DNA of 64,000 bases from Stentor coeruleus (Eukaryota; Ciliophora; Heterotrichea; Heterotrichida; Stentoridae): positions 42,726-106,725 of the forward strand of contig MPUH01000105.1 in the NCBI GenBank assembly GCA_001970955.1, in the 5' to 3' direction. Position 1 is the stretch's first letter. The number at the start of each line of letters is the position of its first letter. Made by a program: the position numbers and the translations under genes. Shown one piece after another: positions 62,701 to 64,000 of this stretch. Below the pieces are notes generated by a model. It did not search any database, was not told the DNA's origin, and was given only the letters and a program-made list of their open reading frames with translations.

Positions 62701-63716
62701 ATATTATAATGGAAAAATGGCAAAAAATGAATTGGTTTATTTATTGCTTGACGATATTACTATGGTTAAATTTGATTTTTATTGTCTTTTCTATTGGAGA
62801 TTTTTATAAACTAGGCAATATTTCAATTATCTCGCTTATAATTTTGAATGTAATTTTGCTTATCTTCGAAATATTTCAATTTGCTCAGGATTATAAAAGT
62901 TATTTTAAAGACAAATGGAATATTTTAGATACAATAAGAGTAGTCTGCACACTTCCTTGTGCTGCTTTGATTCTAGTAAAAGTTGACCTACCTCCTATAA
63001 TAATGTGGCCAGTTATATTATTAAATTTCTTAAGAGGCTTAACTGGTTTTAGAGCTTTTGATAAAACAAGATTTTATGTTAGACTGATATTAGAAAGTTT
63101 GAATAATATCAAATTCTTTTTAATCATTTTTATGTATGGAGTTTTAGGTTTTGGGGTATTAGATGTAACTGAAAAAAACTCTGAAATTACTTTTAATTCT
63201 TTGATTATAAATCCATTTGTGTTCTCTGTTGGGCAATTTGAAACTTCTAAAGAATTCACAATAGCTGAAGTATTGACGTTTAGTTCAGCTGTTATTATTA
63301 TTATTATATTGATGATGAATATGATTGTATCGATTTTAGGTGATTCATTTGATGAGTTTCAATATAAATCGGTTATTTATGATTATAAAGAAATGGCTCA
63401 AGCGGTTTTAGAACTTGAATATTTTATTCGTCCTTTTAAGTCATTTAGTGAGAATGAAGAATTTATGCATGTTTGTACTGATGCGTATGAAAGCCAAAAT
63501 ATGAATTGGAAAGGAAAAGTATTGGATGTTAGAGATTGGGTAGCTTTGATTAATGAAAAAATGAACAAAAAAATAAGAGTTTTGAATCAGAGTGTTTTTA
63601 ATACAAATGAAAAATTCATAAGCAGTAAGATTAATGTGAATAAAAAAATTAGAAGCATTGATGCTAATCTTAAGAGATTGTTCAATGAGTTACCTAATAA
63701 TAATAGGCTAGATTAG
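59799..63716 (+). CDS. WD40-ankyrin-like-ion channel fusion protein
   Basis: 1,305 residues, TAG stop. Residues ~60-650 hold about 12-14 WD40 repeats (YIITGSEDTTAILW, YIVSGSKDTSIMLWDL, YIASGSADMTIIIRNL, FLVSGSCDKQIKLWNL), enough for two propellers. Residues ~785-850 are ankyrin-like (FTGLHFVAYKG, FGHSPLYYAIKR). Residues ~970-1190 form a six-TM ion-transport domain: WLNLIFIVFS, the S4-like FLRGLTGFRAFDKTRFYVRLI, a pore-proximal FSVGQFET and the S6 MMNMIVSILGDSFDEFQ. The S6 and post-S6 pattern is TRP/polycystin-like. A cytosolic sensor coupled to a cation channel, possibly in ciliary or mechanical sensing, is inferred. Seems specific to ciliates as a fusion. Confidence 0.85.
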   Translation: MQDPSVSNQPLLPRVQSLIQNAEDSEDKGLEAMKRITHTLQFLKGMSIEYTDRIIPITQPNNRTLNAISFSGDSKYFATGVKDNFICIHNIDENTSSTFLANPQSKISSLQFGPKGYFLLCAYEDGTFSYWDNIEKGVRGKVTRAHNLKINCIDISSDSNYIITGSEDTTAILWSKEYMDKIFSFENHTMPVTAVAFANKGNNVILGYNDGQLHVWGYKEKTLKLTLKYHKTTITSISIPKGQSSSLFASCSENILCVWDLTTRKSLFTYEYNKDKITSLCYNQNCSLLACSLESKKVDVISMNDFKTQTTFYDHSELITQVLFTTDDKYFASVDSGKINILKLSCNKNRKIASYGQNVIALCLNKDRSEIASSSNDGDFKIKKLSNLEVIVEEKSRSKYFCLAYGNMSNKIAKGTNDGGVIVTEYIQNNENKYIAEEPKRFGLETGSNDYVIALAFSRDDNFIAFSLSHSKEFFMVNLTNNEKKNYGQHNDDILCLSFSEDNKYIVSGSKDTSIMLWDLSPEAEFISTQLQGHKDWVFSVSISSKSRYIASGSADMTIIIRNLENHQIEFILLGHTGYIKSVCFSQDEKFLVSGSCDKQIKLWNLTERREEWSFIGHNDNVQCVLFGPDDKSIISSSLDNTVKEWYLEIPDELNISQNQVAVKNFLLSPCANFGLFIMSDNKYLLKGANIPELDEYSNDNWTAGFNEKSDLVLRQGENIKNFPLGSIKNPTESIECLESFYDFKDIFQSGYQNFIQFHDLMQALQEDNLADVSLKSLEIAVSKNNFTGLHFVAYKGVNSIIESMIEDKSILIKVDAFGHSPLYYAIKRQQQQSVDLLLKYLFKLSLEPNQNLFYKSIFSVRNDILLILENSSPYLQKFLDVCLYSDKNSIEFGNPKGKLPMIISSNMILPVIDDFTESKTSLKKPLYLSFSLFPFKSTSYTLSSINLLKTIINCKNEDIFRSHFIQYIIMEKWQKMNWFIYCLTILLWLNLIFIVFSIGDFYKLGNISIISLIILNVILLIFEIFQFAQDYKSYFKDKWNILDTIRVVCTLPCAALILVKVDLPPIIMWPVILLNFLRGLTGFRAFDKTRFYVRLILESLNNIKFFLIIFMYGVLGFGVLDVTEKNSEITFNSLIINPFVFSVGQFETSKEFTIAEVLTFSSAVIIIIILMMNMIVSILGDSFDEFQYKSVIYDYKEMAQAVLELEYFIRPFKSFSENEEFMHVCTDAYESQNMNWKGKVLDVRDWVALINEKMNKKIRVLNQSVFNTNEKFISSKINVNKKIRSIDANLKRLFNELPNNNRLD

Positions 63717-64000
63717 ATTATAATTTTAGTATTGGTTTGGATAAATTAACTTGTTCTAGGATATTTTTTTTTAATTTTATCTTTAATTTATATAAATTTG
63801 TTTGTTTGATAGAAAATTTTAAACTACTTATTTATCGACATAATTTAATATAATAATTTTCAGAGGAAATATTACTAAAGCTTATTCAAAATACACATAT
63901 GTATAATGTTTGATATTATATATAAAATTATAGTTTTAGCCTCAGATCCCAAGGATATTCATCATAGGCATTTTAGTAAAGGTGATTATAATATTTAGAC
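63717..64000. other. 3' flank, AT-rich
   Basis: Nothing recognised to the end of the window. Confidence 0.35.

Overview
This window looks like macronuclear DNA of a heterotrich ciliate, most like Stentor. Genes are dense, mostly single-exon and AT-rich, on both strands. The code is standard: TAA, TAG and TGA all end recognisable proteins (TGA ends the kinesin, the FYVE-like protein and the giant receptor) and none is read through. The decisive mark is tiny introns. I found six of 15 nt and one of 16 nt, all GTA...TAG with an A six bases from the 3' end. Each splice removes an in-frame stop and joins two coding pieces in frame, several of them in recognisable families. No ribosomal RNA, tRNA, CRISPR or bacterial operon feature was seen.

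Layout. 1-8 kb: 3' end of a Cys-rich protein gene, a coiled-coil gene, a decayed ISXO2/Merlin transposase, a two-intron gene of unknown function and an SLC44 choline-transporter-like gene. 8.5-19 kb: a cGMP-dependent protein kinase, a small acylated protein, a hidden one-intron membrane peptide gene, and a 6.7-kb gene for a giant LamG/Cys-rich receptor with a polytopic C-terminus. 20-27.5 kb: small unknown genes, a FYVE-like coiled-coil protein, a CTR copper transporter, a PP2C phosphatase, an ABC-transporter fossil and a coiled-coil gene. 27.8-39 kb: an LRR protein, a PG-rich-repeat-like protein, a CLEC16A homologue, an S28 serine carboxypeptidase, a second PP2C and an ARB2-type hydrolase. 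39-53.6 kb: a TPR protein, a leishmanolysin-like pseudo-protease, an RRM gene fossil with an IES-like insertion, a kinesin-1, a coiled-coil protein, a carbonic-anhydrase-related protein, a dead-protease/Kelch protein and an intact ISXO2/Merlin transposase. 53.8-64 kb: an RCC1-repeat protein, two tandem MORN proteins and a WD40-ankyrin-TRP-like channel.

Functional themes are eukaryotic signalling, membranes and cilia/cytoskeleton: cyclic-nucleotide kinase, two PP2Cs, kinesin, MORN, TPR, WD40-channel. Six proteins start with myristoylation-like MG motifs. Three proteins keep a hydrolase or lyase fold but have lost catalytic residues. There is no operon logic. Neighbours are often divergent or convergent, and the sense strand of flanks tends to be C-rich 5' and G-rich 3'.

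Assembly caution: there are 13 single-N gaps, nearly all flanked by 54-210-bp direct duplicates (sometimes 1-2% divergent). These look like unmerged contig or allele ends. They break six or more genes artificially, and gene spans below are given across them.
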